A stretch of 64,000 bases of DNA from Bremia lactucae (lineage: Eukaryota > Oomycota > Peronosporomycetes > Peronosporales > Peronosporaceae): positions 1,378,609 to 1,442,608 of the forward strand of contig NC_090612.1 of assembly GCF_004359215.1 (NCBI RefSeq), given 5' to 3'. Numbering within the stretch: position 1 is the stretch's first letter; every line of letters starts with the position of its first letter. The position numbers and the translations under genes were made by a program. A model generated the notes under the pieces. The model made no database searches and was not told the origin of the DNA. It was given only the letters and a program-made list of their open reading frames with translations. This document shows positions 22,291-32,910 of this stretch, piece by piece.

Positions 22291-22379
22291 CTATGCTACC
22301 CATTTGTTCCATAACTTTAAACTTAGGGGTAGCTTCGGAGTCCGCGTCAAAAGGGCATCCCGCCCATGCGCTCCTGCTT

Positions 22380-23200
22380 TCACAAACCCTCAGGAATCGA
22401 TGCAGTATTCAGGCGACTTGCACGATGGTTCTTATCATCCCCCTTGGGTTCGGGAGTCCTCTTGCTGTGCGTCATAACACCAGCAGGGATTCTGGCATAG
22501 CAGCGAGCCATCACATAGCCGCACTTTCCGCACTTGTAGCAAACTACGTCTGCATTGCCTAACTCAATTGGAGTGGCATCCATCCTTTCGGCCGCGAGTT
22601 TAAACCAATCTGTTGCCGAGGCACTATTGACGGATTGCTCCTCAACTAAGGCAATTTAGATTGCCTCTTCCATCGTCTACGGCACCTTTCTGAAAAGGGC
22701 CTTTGGCGATGGGCCGTATCGCCCATGAAGAGAAAGCCTTACCGTCCGCCATTAGCGCTGAGTAATCTCATATGCGATATGGCATACGACACCATCCGGG
22801 TGTTGTCCACGATGAGCGCGCCGCACCGTATTGCTCCACGGCTAACAGCCAGAAGACAATTGTATGCGCTGCAGTTCCATCGAACTTGGGCGGCTAATGC
22901 GGCCGGAGGAGAGCGTCTAACAATCCTGTTGGGAGCCTCGTTAGGAGCCTGCTTACGCCTAAGCTCGTCCGAGCCTTAATGACGGACTCTGTCGCAGCAT
23001 GGCTGTGTGGTTTTGACACCGCCCTTCGCTGTCCGAGCAGAAATGCCTCAATTTGCTCCAGCTCAGCAACATGTTGCTCTAAAGGACTACCTAAGCGCCT
23101 GGCCAGGGCTTTTCGCAAGTCCCTACGCCAAGTACTCTGCCACCCCCGATGATGTTCGGAGAAGTGTGGAAAATGACCCAATCGATATTAAGGCTCATCC
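22380..23200 (-). pseudogene. Family C gag
   Basis: The minus frame 22583-22380 has a zinc knuckle CYKCGKCGYVMARC, again with the His position changed to Tyr. Upstream (23181-22894) an open frame has AELEQIEAFLLGQ, a short heptad stretch typical of gag N-termini. The piece between them is broken. The order gag, protease, RT on one strand behind an LTR supports the call. Confidence 0.72.
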
Positions 23201-23234
23201 TCACTACACGCTCAGAGAGACTGGTCGTAGAAAG

Positions 23235-23252
23235 GTCTACAAGTGCTACCAA
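23235..23252 (-). other. Primer binding site of family C
   Basis: On the minus strand, TTGGTAGCACTTGTAGAC begins immediately after the LTR end at 23254 and shares TGGTAGCAC with families A, B and D. Confidence 0.75.
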
Positions 23253-23253
23253 G

Positions 23254-23757
23254 TGTAGACGGGAGCTCCACGCTCTACTTTGCATACACATTCAAGCACA
23301 GCGAGGAAGCGCGGTGTGACCGCCTTCTCGCGCGTGTAGTGAGGTAGTCGGTGGGCGCCTAATTGACCTCACTCAACGGACTAGGTACCTTACGACAAGT
23401 GTCGTAACGGAAGCGACTACCCGGCTTGACGTGCGTACTTGTTATCGAGAAGAATTTAAGATTGATTTCTATTTAATAGAATTAAATATAAACCTTTTTT
23501 AACCGGAAAATAGATGGCGTATAAGTAGAAGTTCATCTCTACGTGGCGAGCGTATTGTTTCGAATACCTCTGCTCGCGGATGACGCTAGACGTCATCACT
23601 TATAATGTGGATTTACCTATGTACATCACATACACAAGGGTGGGTCACTATGTGTTCCTCACTGTAGTAGCAGGTCAAAATACTTCACATAAAATAATTG
23701 ATTTCCCGTTAAGTATACTTAACGGTAGTGTAACTTTTTGCACTTTAGCCGGTTACA
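23254..23757 (-). repeat. Family C 5' LTR
   Basis: 504 bp, bounded on the plus strand by TGTAGACGGGAGC and TTAGCCGGTTACA. Only one LTR is present here. It lies directly upstream (on the minus strand) of primer site and gag, so it is the 5' LTR. Confidence 0.82.
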
Positions 23758-24696
23758 TTGTCATTTAAGCAACATTCGTTTCAGTGATTATCAGCTGAAG
23801 CCAGGACCGTAAACGATGGATAGAAGTAGAATAACCGTGGCTAGCGGGTGCGCTTCATAATTTACTGAGCGGTATAGACACGCCGATAGACTGCTGCACT
23901 AGTCTTGAACCGTTCAAGGCTTGTAATGATGACTTTACAATTTCGAATAGAGCGGGTCTGTAACGGGGTTAATCTTTGGCTTCAAATCGTTGAAGTGGTG
24001 TGGTATCACTATAATCTTCCTGAAACTAATGGAGCTAGGTAGCTGCGCACAGGGACACTGAAATATCTCATTCAGCTGCTACATCATTTAAAAGTTTCCA
24101 AGAGTTAGGACGTTTGTGATTTTCGATTAGTAAAAACTTTGCTGTCATGTACTGAAAGGTAAAAAAACAAAAATTTGCGAAATTTTTGATTCTGCTAAGC
24201 TGGCGCAAGTTGCTTTTTGTTTGAAAAATGTAGTCGTTTTATCAGTATTCGCATTGCTATGAGATCGGCTAAGCTTGACAATACATAATCTCCGGATTTC
24301 TTTTGATCTAAGTTTCAAATTGAGATACACTCTCAGCCGCTACAAGGCACGAGCTGTGTAATAGCCTTCGAAAAGTTCGACTGCAGGCCTTTTCGAACAG
24401 ATGATAAGACCGAATGCTTAAACGTTGCCCGCAGGAGATTCTTCGCAACTATGTGCAAGACTTGATGATTCATACAATGCAAGCGGAGTGAACGCATGCT
24501 ATGAAATAATTCCGGATGTAACTTGGGACCCAGTATGGTATTTCCAGCAATCCTTATTTACAACAAGAATTAATGAGAACAGCTATTTTAGGTTTTGTGT
24601 TAACTGAAGCAGATGCTTTAAACAAAACCACACATGGTAATATCATTGCAGTTATGTTAATTGGCTGATATAAGTCAGTATATCAACCGCACCAAT
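23758..24696. other. Unassigned region between LTRs
   Basis: No transposon domain is recognisable in these 939 bases. One short plus frame (24425-24607) reads YNASGVNACYEIIPDVTWDP, protein-like but without a signal peptide or family I recognise. A TAACGGGG at 23962 resembles an LTR start but has no partner. This is the longest non-repeat candidate in the window. Confidence 0.4.
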
Positions 24697-24889
24697 TGTA
24701 ACGGGGCACTACTGACTTGTAGTACTTCAGTACAAGTCCACTTCTCACTGTTTCATTGTGCGAGTGGTGCCTCACGTCACTTCACGTACACTAGTACGTG
24801 CAGAGGAAGACTCTCTTAAAAACACTTGCTTTAAAGAGGGTTAATAGTAAACTGTATTAATATAATTAAGTTCTTCTGTTTTCTATGTA

Positions 24890-25850
24890 TAGGCCATGTA
24901 GCTTTGTCGCAATAAATAAATGATATTTATCGTGAGGAGTAGTCTCTACAGACAAGCTACTCACTAGCCATTCGAATAAAAGCCACGGCTTCTTTTTAGT
25001 AGGGCAGGACGAGACATTTTATTGTCTACGCTCCCCCGAGTGGTACGCACTGAAACAGGGGTACCACAAGAATTTTATTACGATGGCTTCCGCCATCGTC
25101 ATCACCACGCACAGAAAAAAGTGCGGGTGACGGCACGAGAGACGGTGCTGGCGATGAGCATGCTATAGTGAATGCTATTTGCACGTCTACCCGATTGAGC
25201 CCCCTCATTCAAAGGCTCAAAGTCAGCCGTCTGACGATGATCACGCGACTATTGGGTTCTCCCCGAGTCGGCAATTTCGTCCGACTCGCACTCATAGTCA
25301 CCTCCAATGAGGAGTCGCAGTCAAGTAGTGACTCACCACGTGCACTCGCAACATTTAGAGTTGCGGGAGAAGACGATACTACGGCAGACAGAACGTCTGC
25401 TGCAAGAGACATTAATGCGTCGCCCGCGGCTGCATGAACCGCAGCCGAAGGCGCCGCATTATTCGCACACCGCATGGACTTGTTAACCATGCGATAGGAT
25501 TAAAAATGATGGTTCTGACCAATCAACATCGTTTTTAATTAAGTGGTTTTATAGTGACCACTCTAGTCAGAGTGAGGCCTCTAAGGGAGGGGTAATGTAA
25601 CGGGATGTATCGTTACATGAAATTGACGCTTATAGGTTGTTGTTAATTAATATATTATCCAAAAGGTAGATGTTATTTGGAGAATATTACTTTATATGGT
25701 AACTTTCTAAGGACTTACCTATTGGTAGATATAAGCCATTAAATCTACTTGCTCCGCGGTCCAGTCAGCGCTGGATGCGCGCGAAGAGAGAGAAAAGATT
25801 TTATTACATGTTTAGTAGTAGTATATAATTAAGTTAGTATAATTATCCTA
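24890..25850. other. Internal 961-bp segment flipped within B3
   Basis: In order along the plus strand, the segment carries aORF sequence, polypurine tract and inner LTR, all reversed relative to the outer LTR (24697-24889) and to the aORF continuation from 25851. Re-inversion restores the B4 order without gaps: ...GCGACAAAGCTACATGGCC (24893) would again meet AGCGCGAAGAAATTTCGCGC (25851). Confidence 0.88.
25026..25490 (-). pseudogene. B3 aORF, N-terminal part (flipped)
   Basis: The minus frame 25490-25209 reads MVNKSMRCANNAAPSAAVHA and LMSLAADVLSAVVSS, matching B4 at 37304-37440. A further frame (25208-25026) reads RGDDDGGSHRNK, matching B4 near 37700. In the family the aORF is antisense to pol. 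It looks minus here only because of the inversion. Confidence 0.6.
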
Positions 25851-25939
25851 GCGCGAAGAAATTTCGCGCTGAGGAAGATTTTTATCTCGATGCTTTTCTT
25901 AAGCATCGATGATACAGCGGCAAGAACAGACGAGAGAAA

Positions 25940-26885
25940 ATCTCGTTGATGCAAGCCTGGGGCGCGTTCATTCGCAATGTAAATGAAATTTCATGCGAAG
26001 TCTGGCTTCAAAGGCTTAACGCGATTCGAGTTAATTTTGAAGCGAACTCCAACCGGTGTAAGGTTTCAATTGCATCGGTTGTTTCGAGAGGCAGGACTTC
26101 CATGCCTTACGTGGGGTGATCCCTGTCCGTGTTGTGTCGACAACACGAAACGAGTGAAAAATGCTGTGTTTACTTTCTTCGCCCTGGGGAAGAGCTCGCA
26201 TCTCAATCGAGATGCGCGATGCGTTTGACGTTTTGCAATCAATTTACAGGCGCCAGGGGTGCGTGTTTTCCGATGGACCTTCCGATGAATCGGATGGATC
26301 TCGTGATACTGACGGACGAGACCCTCAACGTCAACAACCAGCTGGGAACGAGGTTCCCAGCGGTAATGTGAAGGTGGGATGATTCGGTTCGTTACCACGC
26401 ACTGTGTAAGATCCCTTTTTGTGGAAAAGTACGATGGCAGATTTCTTTGTGATGCTAGCAGCTCACCGCGTTGAAGCGCATTCCGCTGTACGACTCCGAT
26501 GGCGACCAAGAAAGGAATATTAACTCAGTACTCAGGGATTTCGGGTTGGAAACAGCAAATGAGGTGGATGCACACAGACTCATCAAGAATAAAGGGTAAC
26601 CGCGCCAGCGAACAAGATAACTCGTTCGCTGCCCCTTCACATCACGGCGGTTTTGAATACGTTCCACAAGGAAACGTTGACCACCGTGGGAATCCACAAA
26701 TGGTTGTGGCGGAGGAGGGAAAATTAGATCCGAACCGTGTATCGGATCTAGAGTCGAAGATCGACAAACTCGATCACTTCCTCCGTGATTTGGAGGAGGG
26801 ACTTTATCACGAGCGCGGAAAGCGTCGCTCGTTGGAGCAGACGGTGCAGGCTCACTATATCGAACGGGTGCATGGGATGATGGGC
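25940..26885 (+). pseudogene. B3 aORF, middle and C-terminal part
   Basis: Plus-strand pieces read MQAWGAFIRNVNEI (25951 on), LHRLFREAGLPCLTWGDP and CVDNTKRVKN (26070-26160), similar to B4 at the protein level with conservative changes (RFQLH for KYKLH). The C-terminal piece VSDLESKIDKLDHFLRDLEE, then KRRSLEQTVQAHYIE (26735-26870), is a heptad-like helix. The middle lies opposite the chromodomain. It has frameshifts and is truncated at 26885. Confidence 0.6.
26260..26710 (-). pseudogene. Family B chromodomain (B3), with insertion
   Basis: The minus strand reads PPPPQPFVDSHGGQRFLVER, then RTSYLVRWRGYP (26690-26545). After about 150 bases of unrelated sequence it resumes YRWEPRSQLVVDVEGLVRQY (26385-26310). 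Together these are a chromovirus chromodomain and its C-terminal helix. The insertion and frame changes inactivate it. Confidence 0.88.
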
Positions 26886-27835
26886 TAGACTTCACCCGTT
26901 GACATACCTCGTAAGCACGAATGTACTTGCGCACGAACTGGTACTGGCGGGGCCAGTAAAGTAGCGGCTTATGTGAGATAAGTTTTCTCACGTCCACGAT
27001 ACCCACTTGTTGGTGCATCGTGACACTCACACATGATGCGCAAGCGCAAATCATTGTGAATTGGGACGACGACACTTAGAGTGTCGCAGGCAACGGTTGT
27101 GGCAAATAAGTTATCTCCGAAGATAACTTCGGAGGCGCTATTAGATAAAGTGTATAAGCACCTACACTTGATCCGTTGTTTACTTAGACATTTAATATCT
27201 CTGTTTCCTTTTAGGAATTTATTTCCAAGGTACTTAAACTTTTTTCCCTCAGAATCGTGGAAACTTGTTTCCTCAACTTTTATGGTACCTATTCCCTCAT
27301 TCATTATGGGAGTATCATTCCCATTTGATTGCGCAACAACAGCGAGATCCTCTTCCATTGACTCTCTAGTCGATCTAGGACATTCGCACTGTCTCTTGAA
27401 TAGGCGCTTCATATATTCTTGGATGTTGCTTTCGAAGCAAGCAACCTTGTTTTGATCCACTCAATTCATTTGATTGGTCGACCTTCGAAGATGTATGTAA
27501 GCGTGCACAGCCGTCGGGTTCTAACTCCACCATGTGATGAGTTGTCGTACTAAGGTCTTGTGCTGTCGTGCAAACGACCGAAGTACAAGTAAAACCATCG
27601 CACTCACTCGTAGGACATCCGCACTCTTCTTGACGCCCCAAGACGTCCAGCAGACGTCCATCTGATGAACGAGAGACAGGTATCGTCAACGCTTGATGCT
27701 GCCAGTTTATGCATGGCTCGTACTTTTTGAGGACGACTTAAAAATAATCATCCAAATTCAGAACAATGAATTTATCATCGTTATTTTTACAAGTCAACGT
27801 GTGTCATTTGCACGTGTAAGCCAGGTAACGTCGTC
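26886..27835 (-). pseudogene. B3 protease, linker and integrase zinc region with internal deletions
   Basis: From 27835 down: protease second half and linker (SRSSDGRLLDVLGRQEECGC, 27680 on), then the GCGCTATTAGATAAAGTGTA linker block near 27140. RT and RNase H are missing. Next comes the H2C2 domain (HDAPTSGYRGREKTYLTIS, ending AYEVCQRVKSS), with one His and one Cys changed to Tyr. The integrase core is missing and SSPSSHAPV runs in frame into the chromodomain linker at 26885. Confidence 0.8.
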
Positions 27836-27850
27836 CTAAGCCCGGTACCC

Positions 27851-27868
27851 TGGTAGCACTTAGTTGTC
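27851..27868 (+). other. Primer binding site of family D
   Basis: TGGTAGCACTTAGTTGTC, the shared primer-site core, directly precedes the family D leader. The LTR that should precede it is missing, since minus-strand B3 ends there. Confidence 0.7.
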
Positions 27869-27939
27869 CTTTCGATAACAAGTTCGACATGAGTATTTCT
27901 CCGCCGTCGCCGACTCCAGAGATTACTCTCGATCACACG

Positions 27940-28800
27940 ACCTTCCCTCACTTCATGTATATATAATGGCAAGCTCTCCACCGCCTTGCAGCGGTGTCAG
28001 CAAGGCCATCGTCACGTCGCTGCTAAACTCAGCAACGCCGGACTGACAGCGACTTGCCATCCACGAATTCATCGACCGTAAGCTTGCCGATGAGAATCGG
28101 CGATTATTAACTCCCTCGCAATCCTCACGGAGCGAGTCCATGAAGATGGACATGTTTTCCTATTCTGGTGTAGGTAAGGACCGTCTTTCCCTAAATCGAT
28201 GGTTCGAGAGGTCGAAATCGCGATCGACTTACACTTGATCGAGTCGCTAAAAGCAACGGTGAATTTCATTCTCTCCCGCTTATCCAAATAGGCCAAGAAG
28301 TGGGCTCTCGGAAAACTGGTTTGGGATGATTGTGTATTTCCGACCCTGGCCGTTTTACAGATCGACCTTCGTCTTGCCTTTGAGCTGCCTCAAGACGAAT
28401 CCCGCGTGCGACCTGTGCTCTTGGCGCTCTAAAAAGGGAAGATGTCGAGGCGCGACTACATCTATAATACAAGGCACCTGGCTTCTTGCATTGTCACGAA
28501 GTCCAATGACATGGCATACTAAGCCAACGTCTTCGTGTCTGGCATGCGTGAGGGTATCACGCTCAACTGCCTCACGCGAGAAGATCCATCTTCCTCGGAA
28601 AAAACATTTGAACTCGCGCTGCGCGAGGACTATATCGAGGTATCTACTAATGCAAGCGCCATTCCGATGGAGCACCGATCATCGGGACCGGAGCCGATGG
28701 AGATCGACGTCTTCCAACTCTTGCTTGACAGTCTGCAGGGAAGGACCGTCCACTGACCTGCTACGTTGCCGAAAACAAGGCTACTGTGCCGCTTAGGGCC
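27940..28800 (+). pseudogene. Family D gag
   Basis: Pieces in shifting frames give [78 protein letters not shown] and SGMREGITLNCLTRED (28541 on), a full capsid domain of the oomycete-like gypsy type. At least three frameshifts are needed. The knuckle region (28750-28900) is not recognisable. Confidence 0.85.
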
Positions 28801-28879
28801 GTACACCAACTCCCGCCGTCAGTCACGCTGACGTAGCTGGTCACTTCGTCTCTGACCGAGTACACTGTCAAAATACACG

Positions 28880-29345
28880 ACAGCAACCAGTAGATGCCTA
28901 CTGATTGCTGTCGTTTATTGCGCCCTATCGGTTGGAACCCAGGTCCGGGTAGTTCGGTGGTAAACCAGACTCCTAGCCCTAACGTGCTTCATGCACATTT
29001 GACTGCCATCTCATCGAATGGTGACTTGCCGTTGGTTATTGTGATTCTTTATGTCGCCAGCTCCCGGCGACCTTTGCGCGCTCCTTAATTCAGGAGCGGC
29101 GAATAATTTTTTTCGCGCATCGTGTCTATCGTTACTATCGACGCGCGTTCCTGTCCTCGAGAAACATCGCAAGTTGTTTTGAAGATGGCTGATGGGATGC
29201 TTCGTCGTCTTTAACGACGAGAAGTGTCGGTGCCATACACTTTTGATGGGTTTGGCAGCAACGATAACTTCTTGGTGATACCCATGAACTATGGAACTGA
29301 TTGTATTCTGTGTATTCCGTCGCTGGCAATATATCAGCCCCAGAT
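28880..29345 (+). pseudogene. Family D aspartic protease
   Basis: RPLRALLNSGAANNFFRA holds the active-site loop, but Asp is Asn (codon 29087-29089, AAT). Further on, VPYTFDGFGSNDNFLVIPMN and YQPQIDGLPRSVKRRNG complete the fold. With Asn in place of Asp the enzyme would be inactive. Confidence 0.87.
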
Positions 29346-30040
29346 CGACGGGTTGCCGCGATCGGTCAAGCGTCGAAACGGATTCGAAAGTGTTTACACA
29401 TCTCTTGGTCGCTCCAAGAGACTGGCCATACGTCGCCGTGGTGGACGGCGCGTCTACGACATGGGCAGTGCATTGAGAGAGCGATGGCCGTTTTTGCGCT
29501 GTTTACGCAGTTCTTCTCGACGCCCAGTGTGATTCGCATACTTCGTGTCGCCGCAAAGTAAATTATAAAGTGGTCGAGCAGAAGCCCCCACGAAACAGCA
29601 ATGTGGTCGAGCAAATGCTCCCATTCGATAAGTACGTGTTTGAGCAGGAGCGCCCACAAGAAGGAAAAGTGGTCGAGCAGGGGCTCCCACACGAGGAACA
29701 GTGGTCGAGCAGTGGCTCTCACTCGAGAGGATTGTGGTCGAACAGGGGCTCCCACACGAAAAACATGGTCGAGCAGGGGATCCACATCATGCGCCGACGA
29801 CCAACCCTGCGATGCTTTCGTCATATCTATCCGGTAGGGTCTTCCTTACCTAGAGAAGGTTATGGCACTTCCTGTGACTACAGACCGACAGATTGACTTG
29901 TCGGTTAACGTATTGAAAATACGTGAAGGCAGCTCACGGTGCCATCGGTTTGTCGACGTTGTTTAACCACCTCGCACTGCTTCCTCCATTACACGGCTTC
30001 CAGGTCTGTCCTGAAGCATTTCTTGCACGATCTGAGGGAA
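29346..30040 (+). pseudogene. Family D protease-RT linker
   Basis: Between protease and RT the frame is open in pieces and contains the tandem repeat described separately (29564-29790). Outside the repeat no motif is visible. Confidence 0.65.
29564..29790 (+). repeat. Imperfect ~36-bp tandem repeat coding VVEQGLPHE-like units
   Basis: About six units of GTGGTCGAGCAGGGGCTCCC plus a variable spacer follow each other. Translated, they give VVEQKPPRNSN, VVEQMLPFDKY, VVEQGLPHEEQ and similar, with frame slips late in the array. Confidence 0.88.
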
Positions 30041-30990
30041 GGTATTATTGATCATGTGTGCTTGGTCACAGAGAAGGCCACGGACAGCAATTTCTCGCTT
30101 AGAGCGGACGAGTCCGCTTTACGTCCCAAGAGCTCTGAACCAAAGTCAGTGCGGGAGGAGCGATTTTGCTACTCAATCTTAGGACGCTTAACGCGAATCA
30201 CGACCCGGTCTATCAAATCGTCTGCGAATACGCATACGTATTCCTTGACAAATTCCGACTAAACTCCCTGCTGACCGGGGAGTTCAACACGAGCTTGACC
30301 TCGTTCATGGGTCGAAGTACTGTGTAACGAGGCATTGGCCGCCGCCGCACGATCAAGTCAAGGCGACTAACAATTTTTTCGAGGGCCACCGCAAAGCAGG
30401 CCATGTGCGCGGAAGTTTCTCGCCCCATTCGAGTCCTACCTTCTGTGTGAAAAAAGCAACTGGCGGATGGCCTATCGCAGCACGCTGAGCGGCATGCTCT
30501 GTCAATGGTTGGTAATGCCACAGGGACTGAAGAATGCTCCCGCTACATTTAACCACAGGTGCTGTGATCACTCCGTGTTTGCACTGAGCCACAGAGAAGC
30601 ATTTTCTTCTTTGTCGCTTTGAGAGCGACCTCAGTGAAGTTTATGTGCATTTATGGAACTAAAAACAAGTATTGCAAGCGATGAGAGACAACAAAGGTTA
30701 CGCAAATTTGAAGAAGAGTGTATTTTGTGCCCCGGAAATCCCGGTGCTCGAATGCTTCGAGAATGTTTCATCTATTTGCTCATGGCCAACACCTACGAAC
30801 CCCACAGAGGTGCGCTAATGACTTGGTTTAGCAAATTATCTACACAAAATACACGAAAGATTACGCTGGATCTATTCACTTATCGTTACTACTTAAAACG
30901 ACGCCACTGCTCGTGGCGTCCCGAGCAACAGGCGGTGTTTGAATCCGTGAAGAAGAGTTTGCTTCAACCCCAGTCTTGATCCTGCCTAAA
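30041..30990 (+). pseudogene. Family D reverse transcriptase, gapped
   Basis: Fingers: GRSTV, RHWPPPHDQVKATNNFFEGH-like text and SPHSSPTFCVKKATGGW. The sequence then jumps to the palm (LVMPQGLKNAPATFNHR, about 30510-30560), skipping the fingers-palm junction. The YxDD box is missing too. The thumb reads LQAMRDNKGYANLKKSVFCA (30665 on), and LGLANYLHKIHERL marks the tether. Several deletions and stops. Confidence 0.82.
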
Positions 30991-31680
30991 TAGTCGAAGC
31001 CGTTATATGTCATATACGATGCCAGCGATTTCGAGATCGGCTGCAATTTGACGACAGCGGTCATGGACGGGTCGTGAGCTATCAGTAACGAAAAGTGAAG
31101 CTCGCCGAGAAATATTACCCCGTATAAGACAAGTAGTATTGGCTATGCCGTACGCTCTCGTCAATTTTCGAGAGCATCTCCTCGGAGAACAGACCTTCGC
31201 GCTATGCACTGATCATGCGTCGTTGCGAACCGAAACGAATAGCCCTCATCTATCGCAACGTATGGCTCGCTGAATTTCTTTCTTCCTGAGTACAGCTTCG
31301 TCGTTCACTTCAAACCGGGCAAGAGAGTTTTATTGCCGATGCCCTGTCGCGCCGTCCTGACTACGATCCTCGCTTGGACTTGGATCGTCAGAATACTGAC
31401 GACGATGTTGACGACAGGTGCGCGGCGTGTGTTCACTGAATTTAACCCCAGTCGTTCCAGTATTACCTTTTCATGATGACATTGTAGCGGCTTACAACGG
31501 CGATTCTGATTATGCTGACATGATCGCGTGTCCACGCTCACCCAACGATGCATCAGTGGGTGCTCTTTCCCGTTCGAAGCGTGGTCACATCGCACGTTGC
31601 AGTTTATGGAGACTTGTTGATCTACAGCATCGATCGTTTCAATTTACCACGGACGGTGATTACTAACGATAGCGTAAACC
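30991..31680 (+). pseudogene. Family D RNase H and start of integrase region
   Basis: LYVIYDASDFEIG (about 31010) holds the DAS motif. After stops come FLPEYSFVVHFKPGKRV (31280-31320) and DDIVAAYNGDSDYADMIACP (31465 on), the segment preceding the integrase zinc domain. The element stops being recognisable after about 31680. Confidence 0.83.
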
Positions 31681-31989
31681 ACCTAGACAACAAGGAATGA
31701 CTTAGAACATGACGGAAAATTACTGATCACAAACGACGGATGGCAAGTTGCCGATCTCCAATCCTTCAAAAATGCTTTCTACTCATCGTCCTTTCCAGTA
31801 AAATGGGGCTTGCATTTGGCGACGAAGTCTATCTCAATGTGCCAAATGCATTGCAGGATAGTTGCCAAAGGAAACAGTATCAGCAAAACATTCAAGAGAG
31901 CAAGCTCTTGATCAATAACGAATACTTTCGGTTAATGGTCGGCGTGGAGAAGTCGTCGGAAGAATTTGGATTGCGGTAACGTACGAGTC
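31681..31989. other. Unassigned stretch
   Basis: A plus frame (31740-31979, 79 codons) has no motif I recognise. It lies between family D pol and MULE M2 and could belong to either. Confidence 0.35.
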
Positions 31990-32910
31990 AGCATCCTCGT
32001 TCTTCATGAAAACGAAGGTCGCCGAGAACGTGGAATAAAGCATGGTATTTCCAACAACGTGGAGCAAATGCAATCTTGTATTGTTTGATTTTTTGGGTGC
32101 AATCTAGCCAAAAGACGTCGCAGTTCTTCCTTTAGGGTTTCGCATTCTTTGGATGAGCGAAGAAAAAATGTGTAATGCGCCTATTGGAACCTAACTCAAT
32201 ATTTATTTCGAACCCAAAGCTCGTGGAGGTTTCGAACAGCATAACCATTGGAGTTCGTCCATCGAGTTTTCTAATTGCATTCTTTTGCTTCAAATTCCAG
32301 AGCTTTCGCTTAGTGAGTTCCAATTGCTGGCCTTAATCTCGCATGATGGTTTGAACATGCCTTGCTTTCAAACCGGACTGAAAAGGCCGATCAATTTCTT
32401 TCTCTTTCGTGGCCATAGTATTCGCATGTAACTGTCAAGGACCAACTGTCGTCTGTAATTAGATGGAGATTGTTAATGTGACCGTTAAATTTCTTGGTGA
32501 ATTCACTCAACCATGATGCGTAGCTTTACCTTTCGATTCTTGTACAACACCTTTGAAGAAACAGTCAATGAGTGCACTGTCTTTCGCCTTCCAAATTCTT
32601 GTTTCTAGGAAAGTCCGTGACGATTTCGATCTACGCCTCCATGATCGCAGTTACAGTAAGCATTTTGTCGTCAATCTCGTTGCTTGTATGAGGAGTTGGT
32701 GACTATCTCATAGCCATTTGCAGCAGCTACCACATTCATATGTTGTTTCATGGTCTTCTGCGCAGTGAATTGTTCATTCTGCTGCTGCTTTATGGCCATG
32801 CCTGCTGAGAGTGCTGCGGATTTTAGCTCGATTCGTACAAATTTGCGATAAAAATGGGTGGATCCGAATCTGCTGTCTATTTTTAAACGTGTTTGTTTCA
32901 ATGTAATTAT
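31990..32910 (-). pseudogene. MULE transposase N-terminal region (M2)
   Basis: The minus strand reads VVAAANGYEIVTNSSYKQRD (32760 on), CNCDHGGVDRNRHG (FAR1-like zinc region), LIDCFFKGVVQESKGKA, ELTKRKLWNLKQKNAIRKLD, HFFFAHPKNAKP and, after a stop, VFWLDCTQKIKQYK with the first catalytic Asp near 32102. This is the N-terminal half of a MULE transposase in several frames. The rest of the core is missing. Confidence 0.82.

Larger units (their letters stand above)
24697..25850 (-). repeat. Family B 3' LTR of B3, split by inversion
   Basis: The LTR is in two parts. 24697-24889 (from TGTAACGGGGCACTACTG) is the outer part, and 25596-25850 is the inner part in opposite orientation. Their lengths add to 448, matching the 447-bp intact LTR at 36739-37185. 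Next to the flipped part, GGGAGGGGTAA (25585-25595) is the polypurine tract, also flipped. Confidence 0.85.

Noticed and set aside
26455..27075. A single 206-codon minus ORF as an intact protein
   Set aside because: It is a fusion of the integrase zinc domain and the chromodomain linker created by a deletion, and it runs into unrelated insertion sequence after RWRGYP.
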